The notes under the pieces were generated by a model. It was not told where the DNA came from and searched no databases. It saw nothing but the letters and a program-made list of their open reading frames with translations. Positions 21,201-33,200 of a stretch of DNA of 64,000 nt are shown here, piece after piece. The stretch's first letter is position 1. The number at the start of each line of letters is the position of its first letter. The position numbers and the translations under genes are program-made. This stretch comes from Naematelia aurantialba (lineage: Eukaryota > Basidiomycota > Tremellomycetes > Tremellales > Naemateliaceae): contig JAKFAO010000001.1 in assembly GCA_021527695.1 (NCBI GenBank), positions 1,488,001-1,552,000 on the forward strand. The letters are read 5' to 3'.

Positions 21201-23046
21201 TCACGAGGCGGGCCAGGCGGTGGTCGACCGATGCCGCAGGCGCCTCACCCCCAGCAGAGACACAGTTACCAAGAGCAGCGGCCTCAAGACGGGTATGCTC
21301 AGGTACGCGATTATTTTTGCGACTGGATTGGTTCTGATCTGTCTAGATGCCGTCTGTCCAGCCTCCTATTCGGATCCCCCCGCCCAGTCAAATTTCGCAA
21401 AAACCCGTTGCCGCAACCCCGCAACCTCCTCCACAGCAGCAACAAATCATGCGCCCGCCTGCCCAGCAACAGGTTACGCGTAAGCGCAAGGTCGGGTTGG
21501 ACGACTTCAACTTCCTCGCTGTTCTCGGCAAGGGTAATTTCGGAAAGGTCATGCTGGCCGAGGAAAAAGTGTCAAGCAGCCTCTACGCGATCAAGGTGCT
21601 GAAGAAGGAGTTTATCATTGAGAACGACGAGGTGGAGAGGTGAGTCTTGCAATCCAGTCTCTCTGCGACCCTATCTGTGGACTCGAGCAAGGCTGACGGT
21701 GGGGCAGCACTCAGTCGGAGAAGCGAGTGTTCCTCGCCGCTGCACAAGAACGCCACCCGTTCCTGCTCGGCCTGCACTCGTGTTTTCAGACGGAGACTCG
21801 AGTGTACTTTGTCATGGAGTACGTGTCAGGCGGCGACCTGATGCTTCACATTCAGAAGAAACAGTTCACACTGCGCCAAGCGAAATTCTACGCCTGCGAA
21901 GTCCTGCTTGCATTGCAATATTTCCATTCAAAGGGCATCATTTACCGCGATCTCAAGCTGGACAACATCCTGCTTACGCTGGACGGGCATGTCAAGGTGG
22001 CTGATTATGGGCTTTGCAAGGAGGAGATGTGGTTTGGAAAGACGACCAGCACGTTTTGCGGGACGCCAGAGTTCATGGCGCCGGAAGTGAGCCTCCTCTC
22101 CACTGCCTCTTCGTTTCGCGGCCTGCATGCTGCCTGTTGCACGCATCTTTTGTCTCACAACCCTGTTTCGCTTTCCTGCAGTCCCGCGCCTGTTCCACGC
22201 ATCTTTTTTTATCGTCGCGCGCGAGATAGTCGGCTGATAGACAGATCCTGCTGGAGCAGCGATACGGCCGCGCGGTGGACTGGTGGGCATTCGGCGTGTT
22301 GACGTACGAGATGCTGCTTGGGCAGTCGCCGTTCCGAGGCGACGACGAGGACGAGATTTTTGATGCGATTCTCGAGGACGAGCCGCTGTACCCCATTACG
22401 ATGCCTCGCGATGCCGTGTCGCTCCTTCAGCGTGTGAGTCTTCACTGTTGCTCGTACTGGCACTGTTGCTCGGCACCGTGCTCAGTATTGGTGCTGGTGC
22501 TCGGCACTGTTACTCAGCACGGTTGCTCAGTACTCAGTACTGGTGCTCAGGACTGGTGAGACTGGTGCTGAGCACGATTGCTCAGTGCAGCGCGGCACAG
22601 TTGCCACACCATCAGGTCGAGCTGACGGTCACAGCTGTTGACGCGCGACCCTACACGTCGCCTAGGCGCGGGCGAAGCCGATGCGGAAGATATCAAACGC
22701 CACTTGTTCTTCAAGGACGTCGACTTTGACTCTGTGTACAACAAACGTATTCCCCCGCCGTACTTCCCGACCATCGGTAATGCGACGGACACGAGCAACT
22801 TTGATCAGGAATTTACGAAAGAGCAGCCGACGTTGACGCCTGTGCACACGCAGCTGTCTGCTCAGGACCAGCAGGAGTTTGCGGGCTTCTCTTGGGTGAG
22901 TCCTTTCCTTCCCTCCGCTGTCAGCGCGGCATGTGACTCTCCCTACTGTTATGAGAGCACGATGTAAACGCCTCCTCCCCTGTTAGCGCGTCGTGTGCAG
23001 ATGTACTGATGCGCAATAGATTGCTCCTTGGGCTGCGGCGCAATAA
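18274..23046 (+). CDS. PKC1: Protein kinase C, cell-wall integrity kinase
   Basis: Pkc1 drives the cell-wall integrity MAPK cascade downstream of Rho1. The ATG (18274-18276) is followed at once by an intron; the next exon reads [20 protein letters not shown]. Visible order: HR1 helix (about residues 10-75), Gly/Pro linker, second HR1 ([18 protein letters not shown]), C2-like domain ([20 protein letters not shown]). Next are two C1 zinc fingers ([40 protein letters not shown] plus [13 protein letters not shown]), a long Gln/Pro linker and the AGC kinase domain. Kinase motifs: [33 protein letters not shown] (DYG in place of DFG) and [14 protein letters not shown]. The C-terminal extension has TPVH and the hydrophobic motif FAGFSW, then a last exon IAPWAAAQ ending at 23046. 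Two introns hold private tandem repeats. About 1100 residues, as usual in fungi. Confidence 0.95.
19981..20095 (+). repeat. Tandem repeat, about 27 bp x 4, in a PKC1 intron
   Basis: Four degenerate units begin GCACATGTCGTGT or GCACTTGTCGTGT and end near TTCGGCCTT. They fill most of the intron between the C2-like domain and the first C1 domain. Confidence 0.75.
22440..22600 (+). repeat. Degenerate GGCACTGTTGCTCAG-type repeat in a PKC1 intron
   Basis: About eight imperfect copies of a 15-20 bp unit of the type GGCACTGTTGCTCAGTACT lie in the intron after the kinase exon ending VSLLQR. The unit is unrelated to the other PKC1 intronic repeat. Confidence 0.65.
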
Positions 23047-23522
23047 TCTGGACGTCACGCTGTCACCTTGTGTTTGCAGAGGAGCCGCTATGAATGGTGC
23101 CCTGGCCGCAAGTGGTGTGCTGGGGTGGGAGACGGATGGAGACGAACACACAGGTAGAGGCGGTGAGACGGAAGGAACTCATAAGATCTGTACATACGTA
23201 CACGCGCGGTTGTTTGTTCGTACATTGCAGGATGGTCAGGTGGTCGGGGATCGGCGGTCGGGTGGTCGGGTAGACGAACCAGACGAACCAGACGAGCCGC
23301 TGAGACGGGGACGAAAAGTACGAAGCCGTTAATGAATGCCATGTCGCATAGCACGTCGTTTTCACGTTAGCGACTGTGGCCGGAAATGCCGGAAATGCGA
23401 TTTAGACGTCCTTGTTTTGTCACTCGTCTTACTCTGTACATCTACAGCTGTTTTGGCTTGAGAAGTGACATCTGCGTGTGTATCGTGACATCTACATGCG
23501 TATATCGTGACTTGGCATAGAG
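23047..23522. other. Intergenic after PKC1
   Basis: About 475 bases. It contains GGTCGGG(G/T)-type and GACGAACCAGAC short repeats near 23235-23300. No gene is supported. Confidence 0.5.
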
Positions 23523-24358
23523 ATGTCGGAGGACATGGCTATCGAACGCGGTGTACGGCCACGGCACGCACGAGCACGACGAGCGGGACCATCGGCGCGG
23601 TCGCCCCGAGGTGGTCGTGCGTACCAGGTTGCCGAGAGTCGCGCGATCGGTGATCGCGGTGCTGCCGTAGTCGGGGCTAGGAGTGCTGGCGGTGTTGGCA
23701 GTACTGGCGGTGTTGGCAGTGCTGGCGGTGATGACGATGGGGACGGTGGTGACAGTGGTGGCGGTGATGGTGGTGCCGGTGCTGGTGGAGTCGGTCGGAT
23801 TAAAACACCCAGGACACGGAGACGCGAAGCGATGACGACAGGAATAGGCGGAGGGCTAGTGACGAGCATGAAACGTGGTTTTACGTCTTCTCGTGCTGGG
23901 ATCGACTGGGCTGATGGGGATGATGGGTTCAACGGGGCTGATGGGATCGATGGGAGACCGGTTGATGGGGCCCGTGGTCGTCGGAGAGGAAGACGGAAGT
24001 GGTTCGGGACGGCTGGCAGTGTTGCCCCGGAAGGAGAAGGGCGATTGAGGCTCTTATGTGAGTCTAGTGGTCGTGGTCGTCGTGGTCGTGGGGGTCGTGG
24101 GTGTCGTGGTCGTGTCGGTGCTGATCTCCTTGTATAGTAGGAATCGCATTGGCACTGTTCGTCATCCTGGGGTGTATGTGGACGTCAAAGCTGGCCAGAC
24201 GGCTTGGCCTCTTCGGTACAGTGACCGGCGGCGGCAGCGGCGACGACGGCGACGGTCGGGATGACAGGACGAAGACGAGGGTGGTCCTAGCTTCTTTGTG
24301 GGCTGGTCTGAGTAGCTGGAGAGACATCTCGCTGGGGATGGCGGGGGAGGAGCTCTGA
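23523..24358 (+). CDS. Small Arg/Gly-rich protein with one C-terminal-half TM segment, unknown
   Basis: I do not recognise this protein. Exon 1 (23523-24057) encodes a basic N terminus rich in Arg and Ala (GVRPRHARARRAGPS), a Gly/Ala/Ser/Asp repeat region (GGVGSTGGVGSAGG) and a second basic stretch (GRRRGRRKW). A GTGAGT...TATAG intron of 80 nt, itself made of GGTCGT repeats, joins in frame to exon 2 (24138-24358). Exon 2 starts LGIALALFVILGCMWTSKLA, a plausible single TM helix, and ends LGMAGEEL. Total about 251 residues. The matching phase and TM segment support a real gene. The low-complexity first exon lowers confidence. Confidence 0.45.
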
Positions 24359-24534
24359 CGACCGGGAGTTCAAGACGACCGGGTCAAGCAAGGCGCAAGG
24401 CGCAACTATGCAGTTTGTTGTACCCACCAGACTCGCGAGCGTGAACGCAAGGTGGCTATCATACATATCGATGATCAGCATCTACAACAACCACGCCAGT
24501 CTCATCTCTGTCTCTGCCTCTCACATTGATCACA

Positions 24535-24625
24535 TTGAAGCGCTGCCTCTCACATGAAGCGCCCTGCCTCTCACATGAAGCCCTGCCTCTCACATGAAGC
24601 CCTGCCTCTCACATTTCAGTGCTGC
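24535..24625 (+). repeat. Tandem repeat GCCTCTCACATGAAGCCCT between convergent genes
   Basis: Four to five near-identical 18-20 bp units lie just downstream of the ATG6 stop (24649 on the minus strand). They could be transcribed in its 3' UTR. Confidence 0.8.
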
Positions 24626-24648
24626 CTCCTGCGTGGTCTGGACACTCG

Positions 24649-26652
24649 CTACTTGGCCTTGCCCCCCGGCGCACTCGCCATCAAGGCCCCTTTGTCCCCC
24701 TCGCTCTCCACCACCAGTATCCGTTTCAACACCAACAGCACCGCCCGGCACGCCCTCGTCCACTGCTCCTCCCCCGTCGAGTCGTTATCCCCCTTATCGC
24801 GTCCGCCCTCGCCTGTATGGGACGACGCGCCGAGTCCCATCAGCGAGAATGTCGGGAGCGAGGCTAGCCCGGGAAGTCGGATGGAATGCGAGGATATTTT
24901 GTCCTTGTGGATCCTTGGGTCGTGTCAGCTATGTACATCGGCGATGTCCATCCGGGACGCCGATGGAATGATGCAGATGCGGTGATGCAAACACAGAGAT
25001 GCAAGGGCAGTGAGACAGAGTAATGAACAGGCAGCGATGCCATGGCAAAGTGACGCGATATCCACTGGATATCCACTGGTGCAGTACGCAGTGGGGCAGT
25101 GAAGCAACCACGTCGCGACCAAAAACCACCCACTCGATGTTGCCGACGCCCCAGCCGCGATCACCTTGCCTCCCGAATTCTACCAGTTGTCTCAAGAGCT
25201 CAAGCAGCGCCACGAGCCCCTGGTTGAATCGCCGGTTATGGAGGATCCGCGCAGGCGACAGGTCCGACGACGCGTACCTTTGCGACGATCAGCACGTACC
25301 CCAGAGGCCCGGAAGCAAGCAGACGTACAGCTCGTATGACCCTTTGCCGGGCGGCAGCTCCTCTATCTTTGAGTAACTCGCAAGCGGCAGTATCTTGTAT
25401 CTGCATTGAATCAGCACGTCACCCTGATCCTAGTGGCAGACCGGCTCACCCTGTAAACTCGCAGCCGACCTTCTTGGCCATCCGGTCCACACAAAGCGCA
25501 ACGAGGCCCCACGCTGCATTGATCTCGTCCCAATCCACCACGGGACGTCCGCCGAGTCTCAGGCCATTAATGGTGCCTACTGTGATGCTGTGTCCAGCAG
25601 CGGTAGGGTCGAGTGGGACATGGCCGATCTGGAAGGCGTCGTTGTAGACGTTTGTCGATTCGAGATGTGCCAACAGGGCTTGTGACAAGAGAAGATGTGT
25701 TTTGGCTGTTTGTAGCTGATTGGATAGATGCGAAATGTTTGTGGATGTTCGATGATGGTTTTGCAGAAACCTGTCGAGGTCGGTAAGCGACACAGAGCTT
25801 CTGTCAAGGAAGACGAGGATGGGGAAACGCTTTGGCTTACTCTTCTTCAAGGCGGTCAATCTCCTCTTCTTCAAGCCGTACACGCTCTTCTTCTTCACGC
25901 ACTTTTGCAAGCTCCTGCTCCTTGTCACGCAAGATAGCACGTAGACGGTCCTCTTCTTCTGCCAGCTCCGCCTTCCTCCGGGACAGCTGTTCCCACTCCT
26001 CCTCTGTGCCTTCGATATCGTACTCGCCCAAACCCTCGTCCTCGGGCTCTGCTTTCCGCCGTCCCTTCCTCATCGTCTCTCGGTTGCGCACTATGTTCTG
26101 TTCAAACGAGATGTACGCGTCCCGCTCCCGCTTCAGCTCCTCCAGCTGCGACTGCAGCTCGGACTGCAACATCGTCGTGCACTCTGTACATAATGGGTGG
26201 TCGATGGGGGTCCGCGAAGATAGTATAGAGTGGAGATTATGTGCCAGTTGAGCAGGGTCGGTCGTCGATGTACCCGAGCCAGACGCCGTTGCCGCTGCCG
26301 ATTGCCGAGGTGGGCCAGGTAGGATGGACTCTGACAGGAGGATATAGCTCTCCGCGACGCCTCGAGCGGGCAGAGGCACGTCGTTCGCACCGGCCCATAT
26401 CCGCGCGGCTTCCTGGGACGAAGGGGGCAGCTGCGCGAGCTTGGCAGAGGGAGGGAGAGTCGAGGGACCAGACGGAGCTGGTAGTGCCGACGTCACCAGA
26501 TCATGCGACGACGGGTTGAGGGCAGCTATTGTTGGATCTAGCAACAGCGGCTACAGCAGGTCAGCTCCGCACCAGTTCTAGAGCTAGCTCACCTGATGGC
26601 ATCTCTGGCATGTCAGCGACGCATCTTCAGGAACCTTGGAACCACTCGCCAT
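24649..26652 (-). CDS. ATG6: Atg6/Vps30/Beclin 1, PI3-kinase complex subunit
   Basis: Atg6 is a regulatory subunit of the Vps34 PI3-kinase complexes in autophagy and vacuolar sorting. Exon 1 (ATG at 26650-26652) encodes MASGSKVPEDASLTCQRCHQ. The second exon continues PLLLDPTIAALN, so the N-terminal CxxC pair is seen. A linker leads to HPLCTECTTMLQSELQSQLE and a long Glu/Arg coiled coil (DRLRAILRDKEQELAKVREE). The BARA domain follows: NVYNDAFQIGHVPLDPTAAG, GTINGLRLGGRPVVDWDEIN, AAWGLVALCVDRMAKKVG, YKILPLASYSKIEELPPG, RRFNQGLVALLELLRQLVEF. The last exon has IHKDKISSHSIRLPG and EQWTRACRAVLLVLKRILVV, with its stop at 24649-24651. The order and BARA motifs are diagnostic. The exon from about 25250 to 25160 was placed by homology. 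Confidence 0.95.
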
Positions 26653-27318
26653 GCTGCGACGACATGCAGGAGTATTGCCTGCTAATCAGCTTGTACGGCA
26701 GCAGCTGGATAGTCGGATTAAGTGGGAGGACGGGATAGATGATGGGATGATTCCTGTGGAGCCCCCCACGATGATCCCCCTCGGACCATTACCGGCTGAT
26801 TCGGAGCAGGACAGCTTTACCGGGATGTCCGCTCGCACTCGTCCGCTCTGCATACATACACATACACATACACCTGCCGGCCAAACCTGGTCGCCGTTGT
26901 GCGGAACAGTGGTTGTCACGACGACGTGCAGCAGCTCTCAGATGACATTGGAGGCTGGCAGCAAGAGCTGGTGCCGGTGCATGGTGCGGAGCCACGGATC
27001 ACATTGTGTGAAGGTCGACTAACTGCTCTGCTTCCTCTCCTGCCTTCCTCTCCTTCCTTCCTTCCTGTCTTTCTTTCCTTCCCTGAGAGTCATTTATGTA
27101 TATATATACAACTCACAGGGCAAAGTCAGCGCCGACTACCACTTGTCCACGATCACGTTCTTTGCAAGTCGCTGGCAAAGCTGACTGGTGAGCCAACTGC
27201 TGAATCTTGCATCTGCTCATCGACCGGCTCATCAATAAACAGTGCCCAGCAACACTCATATCTTGCGCATTCTCGTCAACAGAGAATCCCGCCTGGCGAG
27301 GTCTAGTCCTAGGCGCCG
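26653..27318. other. ATG6 / GH3 intergenic region with a doubtful ORF
   Basis: This gap holds the promoters of ATG6 (minus) and the GH3 gene (plus). A plus-strand ORF opens at 26651, sharing a CATG with the ATG6 start codon, and encodes MLRRHAGVLPANQLVRQQLD and about 100 more residues to 27022. Possible introns follow (a pyrimidine-rich one at about 27010-27119, another ending CAACAG near 27288). No family is recognisable. The spliced pieces could equally be 5' leader introns of the GH3 transcript. Confidence 0.4.
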
Positions 27319-30050
27319 ATGCCAGGAATGTTTCTCCTCTTCACAATCTTCTCCCTCGCGAGCGTAGCCTTGTTCCAGCTCCCCGTTGTGCAAGGCTGGT
27401 TCGCGGGGGCCGCTATCCTTGCCCTCAAAAGCGACGTTCTCGACAGCTCTGCCGATTCTCCCTTCTCCCCCTACACTGCTGCCAACGAATCTTCTCCGCT
27501 GTACAACGCCTCCTCACCTCCATTCCCTTATCCCCTCAATACAAGCTATCGCCGGAACAACGAACACATCTCGCCTTGCTGGGAGAAGGCCCATGCCCGT
27601 GCGCGCTCGAGGCTTGGAAATTGGACTGTTGAGGAGAAGGTCAACCTCACTACGGGTGCTGGCTGGGAGATTGGACGCTGTGTTGGGAACATCCCTCCCA
27701 TCCCAAGCCAAAACTTTCCTGGTCTCTGCTTGGAGGATAGCCCAACCGGAGTACGATATGCAGACTATGTCAGCGCATTTCCAGCAGGACACAACGTGGC
27801 GTCGACGTCAGTTCCCTTGGCCGACCATGTGTCTTCTGAACTGATGGGTGCAGGTTCGACAAGGACCTGATGTACGCGCATGCCTATGCGCAAGGCGAAG
27901 AATTCAAGGGCAAGGGCGTCCACGTCGCGTTGGGCCCAATGACAAATATGGGTAGGGTTGTGGCGGGTGGACGAAACTGGGAGGGATTTGGTGGTGACCC
28001 ATACTTGAGCGGCTGGGCAACGGAAATGACCGTAAAGGGGCTGCAAGATGCCGGAGTCCAGGCCTGGTGAGTTGAATTCCTGTGTCCCACCCCAGTCCCA
28101 TCAATTAATCGTCTCCAGTGTCAAGCACTTTATCGGCAATGAGCAAGAACGGAACCGAACGGACTCATCGTCAAACATTGGCGACCGAACAATGCGAGAG
28201 GTCTATTCTCACCCTTTCCTACGTGCTGTAGCGGGCGATGTGGCAGCCGTCATGTGCTCGTATAACCTTGTCAACAATTCGTGGGCCTGTCAAAATGCAG
28301 ACATGCTCAATGGCGTTCTCAAGACCGACTTTGGCTTTCAAGGATACATCATGTCCGACTGGCAGGCCACCGAGTCCGGCGTCTCTGCCGTCAATTCCGG
28401 CCTCGACATGACCATGCCGGGCGATATTGTGTTCAACAGCTTGACCAGTTACTTTGGGTCAAATCTCACCTCCGCTGTAACCAATGGAAGTGTCGCGGTC
28501 GACAGGCTCGATGATATGGCTCAACGAATCATGGCGGCTTACTACCTGCTCGATCAGGATGAAGGTTTCCCGGATGTCAACTTTGACGCTTTCAGGCGAG
28601 GCGACTCAGTGAACAATTCGCACGTTGACGTGCGCGGTGATCACCACAAGTGAGTCAAGTCTCTTAGATTCGTGGCGCTGAAGCGTCTGCAGGTTGATTC
28701 GAAAGATTGGCGCCGCTTCGACTGTGCTACTGAAGAATGCAGACGGAGCTTTGCCACTTAAAGCTCCCCGATCCATTGCTATGATTGGAGAAGACATGGG
28801 GCCGTCCGTGTTGGGCCCGAATGGCTGCGTCGACCGAGGCTGCGATCGCGGGACACTTGCCATAGGGTGGGGTAGTGGAACCGTTGACTTCCCGTACCTC
28901 GTCGATCCCCTCGCTGCAATCACGCATAGAGCTCTAAAGGACCGCTCGCTCGTCTCCTATCACCTCGACAACTTTGACCTCGGCGGCGTCAACGCCACAG
29001 CCACTGGCGCAGAGGTGGTCATCGTGGGGATCAACAGTGATTCAGGCGAACAATACATCACCTATGATGGCAACGAAGGAGATCGGAACAATCTGACAGC
29101 TTGGCTACAGGGCGACGATGTGGTTCTCGCTGCCGCGGCCAACAACAACAACACGATCGTTGTCGTCCACTCTGTGGGACCGATAATTATGGAAGCGTGG
29201 ATTGAGCACCCCAACGTGACAGCCGTGCTTTGGGCAGGTCTCCCAGGCCAGGAAAGTGGCAATGCCCTGGTTGACATTCTATACGGCGCGTATAACCCTT
29301 CGGCCCGACTACCATATACGATTGCCAAGCGCCGATCTGACTACTCGGCTGATATCATCTACGTCGACAGCACGGTACCACCGCATCCGCAGGTCACTTA
29401 CGACGAGGGACTGGAGATTGATTATCGGCATTTCCTCGCTCGGAATACCACCCCGCGGTACGAGTTTGGGTATGGCTTGAGTTATACAGAGTTCAACATT
29501 ACGAATCCGCAAGTATGGGAAATTGACAAGGACTCGAAGAGGGGGTATGAGGTGGAGGAGAGCAGAGGTCGCGCGGTGGGAAGCTTCCTGCGTGAATCGT
29601 GAGTGGTCACCATGGTCTGGCATATGTGGCGGACGACTGATGCCGGTCGATCTAGCCTGCAACGACCTCGATGGACAGCGTCTGCGGATATCCAAAACGT
29701 GGGAAGCGTCGATGGCTGCGAAGTACCACAGTTGTACCTGGAGTTCCCGGAAGGCGCAGGCGAGCCACCTAGAGTACTGAGAGACTTTGCGAGGTACGTG
29801 CGCGCAGCCAGACCGACTAGGTCGTTAGATGCGAATCTCGAGACACGGTAGGGGCTGATAGTTTTCAAGGATCAATCTCGAGCCATTTGCCGCGCAGAAA
29901 GTCGAGTTCAACCTCTCTCGATACGACGTCTCGATCTGGGACGTCGTCAAGCAGGACTGGGTGGTCCCGCGCGGCGAGTTTGGGGTGGTGGTTGCGAAGA
30001 GCTCGTTGGACCAAGGCGTCCGCGTCCCGTTCTGTTTCGCCGGCTGCTAG
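27319..30050 (+). CDS. Secreted glycoside hydrolase family 3 beta-glucosidase
   Basis: A GH3 enzyme that likely releases glucose from beta-glucosides or glucan oligomers outside the cell. ATG 27319 begins a signal peptide (MPGMFLLFTIFSLASVALFQ). The N-terminal TIM-barrel domain shows EEKVNLTTGAGW, FPGLCLEDSPTGVRYAD, HVALGPMTNMGRVVAGGRNW, GFGGDPYLSG, VKHFIGNEQE and MCSYNLVNNS. YIMSDWQATESG contains the family nucleophile Asp (SDW). The second domain has ASTVLLKNADGALPL, AVLWAGLPGQESGNALVDIL, YGAYNPSARLPYTIAK and YEFGYGLSYTEF. The C-terminal exons form a fibronectin-III-like domain (SADIQNVGSVDGCEVPQLYL, GEPPRVLRDFAR, INLEPFAAQKVEFNLSRYDV). Many N-glycosylation sequons support secretion. About seven exons; stop 30048-30050. 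The exact substrate cannot be read from the sequence. Confidence 0.95.
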
Positions 30051-30233
30051 CGGGGTTCAGCTCTACTGTATTATCTAGTGTAGTGTCCACACCCATGGTC
30101 TAGACTTTATGACGCTATGGGACTTCTGACACTTCAGTCTGCAGGCGTAGACTCTAAGCCAGCCACGAGATACGTGGATACATGCCGTACATGCCTGCTT
30201 GACATGTACGTTAGATATTCATGCTGAAGATGC

Positions 30234-33200
30234 TCACGTCCCTGCTGGAGTCGTGTCGTCATGACGCGCATGGATCAAGACTTCCCGTATCAATTTGACC
30301 CATTTTCCCTCTTCTCCCTCTCCCTCTCCCTCTCTTTGCCCTCCTCCCTCTCCCTCTCCTTCTCCTCTTCCATTACTACTCTCCCCATCGGCTGCCGCTG
30401 CCTCTACCACCCCCCTTGCGACACCTTTACCATCCGCCTTGGGCTCCACCTTGGGCTCCATCTTTGGCTCCGCCTTGGACGCTGCGTCCGACCCCAACTG
30501 GTCGTCCACGGCCTTCTCGAGCAGCGCAAACTGCTCTTTTGGGTCCCGATGCTTCAAGCACCACAACACGTACTCGACCTCTGTCCAGCCGTGCACTTCG
30601 TGCGGGAGTAGCAGTGGCGACAGGACGACGAGGTGGTGTAGGACGATGAGGGGGGGGAGGTGGACTGTCTCGACTGGGTTGGCGAGTTGCGCCGGGTCGG
30701 CGAAGAGCAGTGAGCTGCGGCGGGGGGTGGTCAGCGAGGCACAGTCAATCGCGCGTAGGTCGATGGGAAGCAAAGCTATGTGCCCAGAACGACGATGGGA
30801 GCCAACGCGGTACACGCCGAAAGCGTGAAAGACGGAGACGCGAATGGAGGATAGAACGTAAACGCACCGGAACGACCGCAACGCCATGTACTCGTCCCCG
30901 ACACGCTCCAACCTCACCCCGCGCCCACCCTGCACCTGCCCCGTTCCCAAGAAACTGGCCAAACCCATCTCGAACTCGGTCAGATCGCCCGTGAGCTTGA
31001 GCTTGCCGCTCTCGCCCATGGGTCGGGCGATACTGGCGTGCAGCAGGAATATCGTGATCATGTATCGACATAGATCCAGAATCCTGTGCCGACGTCAGAA
31101 AAGGCACAGAACGAACAGTCGGTTCGATGGCAGCTTGCCACTGCAGCTTGCCTTTTCAGCTCGCATTTGCAGCTCGTCTCCTTCGCTCGCTGCGCTATAA
31201 AGAAGGATAAGGGATGGAAGGCACCGCAGAGGGCGACGCAGATAGGGTACAGATAGAGCACACTGCACAAAAAGTCCAGGAAAGCGGACTGCACTCACCA
31301 CTCTCGCATAAATTCCCCAAGACTCATGCGGCCCAATACCTCGCTCTTCAAAAACCCGAGCTTGTCAATCAAATCCTGCATGTACGGGCTCCCTCCTCCT
31401 CCTCCCGCGCTGCTCATAGCCATCGGGTCGACGGGTTTCGAAAAGTCCACCTTGTGGATCCGCGCGACGATCGACGACAGGTCCCGACGAATGACTGTGT
31501 CCAGGATATCGGTGATTCGCTTGTATGTGCTTTCGATCGACTACGGCTCTCAGCACACGCACAGAGAATACGCATACAGAAGTAGCAAGGGAAAACATCA
31601 TTGCTCTTCCATCTTAACAGGTGAAAGAGGAAATAGTGAGAAGGAGAAGAGCTACTGGTGGACGTACGGTGAGACACGGTCTGATAATCTCCCATACTTT
31701 GGCGGGAAACTCTTCTTCTATGAAAGACAAGTTGTACTGCGTGTGATACAGGCAACCGACGATCTGCGAGTTGGTGACCTGCGCCGGAGTAGCCTGCGGG
31801 CCAATCAGACTGGTCGCCGTAAAGTCCTTGACGAGCTGATCGTCGTCAGACCATTACACCCCGTCACCGTCCCCTCCTCTACGCTGCCAGTCGCTGATCA
31901 CTCACCGCCGAGTCCAGCCTGCCTGTGAGGTTCTCCAGGACCCTCACGGCATTCCGTGCGACCGTCCGTACCAACAGCGGGTCGAACTTGGCTGAGTCGA
32001 GCTCATTTGTGACAGTACGTGCTATGGTCACGCCCTCTGCCGGACCCGGAAGGTTGCCTCGACCGGAAAGCATCCCCAGGGCAGAAGACACCGCTTCTGT
32101 CATCCGCGTGGTGGAGCGAGACAGGTAGAGCGTTTCAAACACAGACACCGAGCGGAGCACCAGCACTGCTTCAGGGCTACCAGCGGCGTCAATTATGCCT
32201 ATGCCTTGCGAAACCATATGGAGCCCGCTGGATGGCTTCAACGTACCTTTGGTGTTCCCTGGTATACACGGTATCGGTATGCACAGCGATCTTTGCGAAA
32301 AAGTCGTGAAAGAGCCGAAGCAGCCGAGGATAGCCCGTACTCAGAGCCTGCTGCAGCCACGCCGATGCTGAGCATGTCAGCCTCTCAATAGACATCAAGA
32401 GAAATCCAGCGTACACCTAGCCGCTTCTCGCGTCTGCTTTTCGAAAGCCTGAGCCAGCGTCGTCCAGAACATGAAGCTAGGTTTCTCGTCCAGCGTCTGG
32501 TCGATCTCAGTTCGCAGTCCTTGCCTCATGAATGAGGCACGCACCTTCATGACCTCGTCGAGGAACTCGACGCCCGTCACCGGATCTCTCTTCATCTTCA
32601 ACACCTTTTCCAGCGTGTACACCTGAGGAGCGTCTAAGTCTCACATGTGCAGGCGGGATAGGCTCAGTCAGACCCACCTTGATACAGCAGTTGGCCACGT
32701 CCTCGATGACTCTTTCTAACCGGTGCCAGAGCACCGTAACCCATTGCTGCTGATTCGACGCGTTCGGCTCGGTCGTCTTGCTGCGCGAGACAAACTTGAT
32801 CGCGCTGTGCGACGTGTGGGTCTCTGTGAGCAGGAGTCAGCGAGTTCGATGTGCTCGCCAAAACGGCGAGCCAGTGTCAGTGCATCGGGACGGTCTCAGG
32901 CGAGGCGTAGAAGGGCATGGGGGTAAAGTGAGGCAGGTGGACGTGGGATATCGAGCAGGCATACCTTTTTGCGCGACTTCTCGACCAATAGCGGCCGAGT
33001 CGAATGATCGCTGGATCCTTAGGGTGACAGCATCATTGAGATCTGCGAGGAGGTTCGACACCAAGTCTGGCAAGAGGCGTAGGTTGTGCGCTGTCTGCAA
33101 CGAACTCGAAAGCAGCGGTTGGTTCTTGAGTCACGCGTCAGCACGGTCATGTACTTTCGGTATCTGAGGCTCGGGAGTGATAGAAATGATGACGAGAGGC

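Noticed and set aside
23063..23365. Minus-strand ORFs downstream of PKC1
   Set aside because: No family features, overlapping alternatives in two frames, and strong short-repeat content.
24554..24985. Plus-strand ORF of about 140 codons with a protein-like composition
   Set aside because: It is antisense to the last ATG6 exon, whose BARA-domain motifs (IHKDKISSHSIRLPG, EQWTRACRAVLL) are unmistakable.
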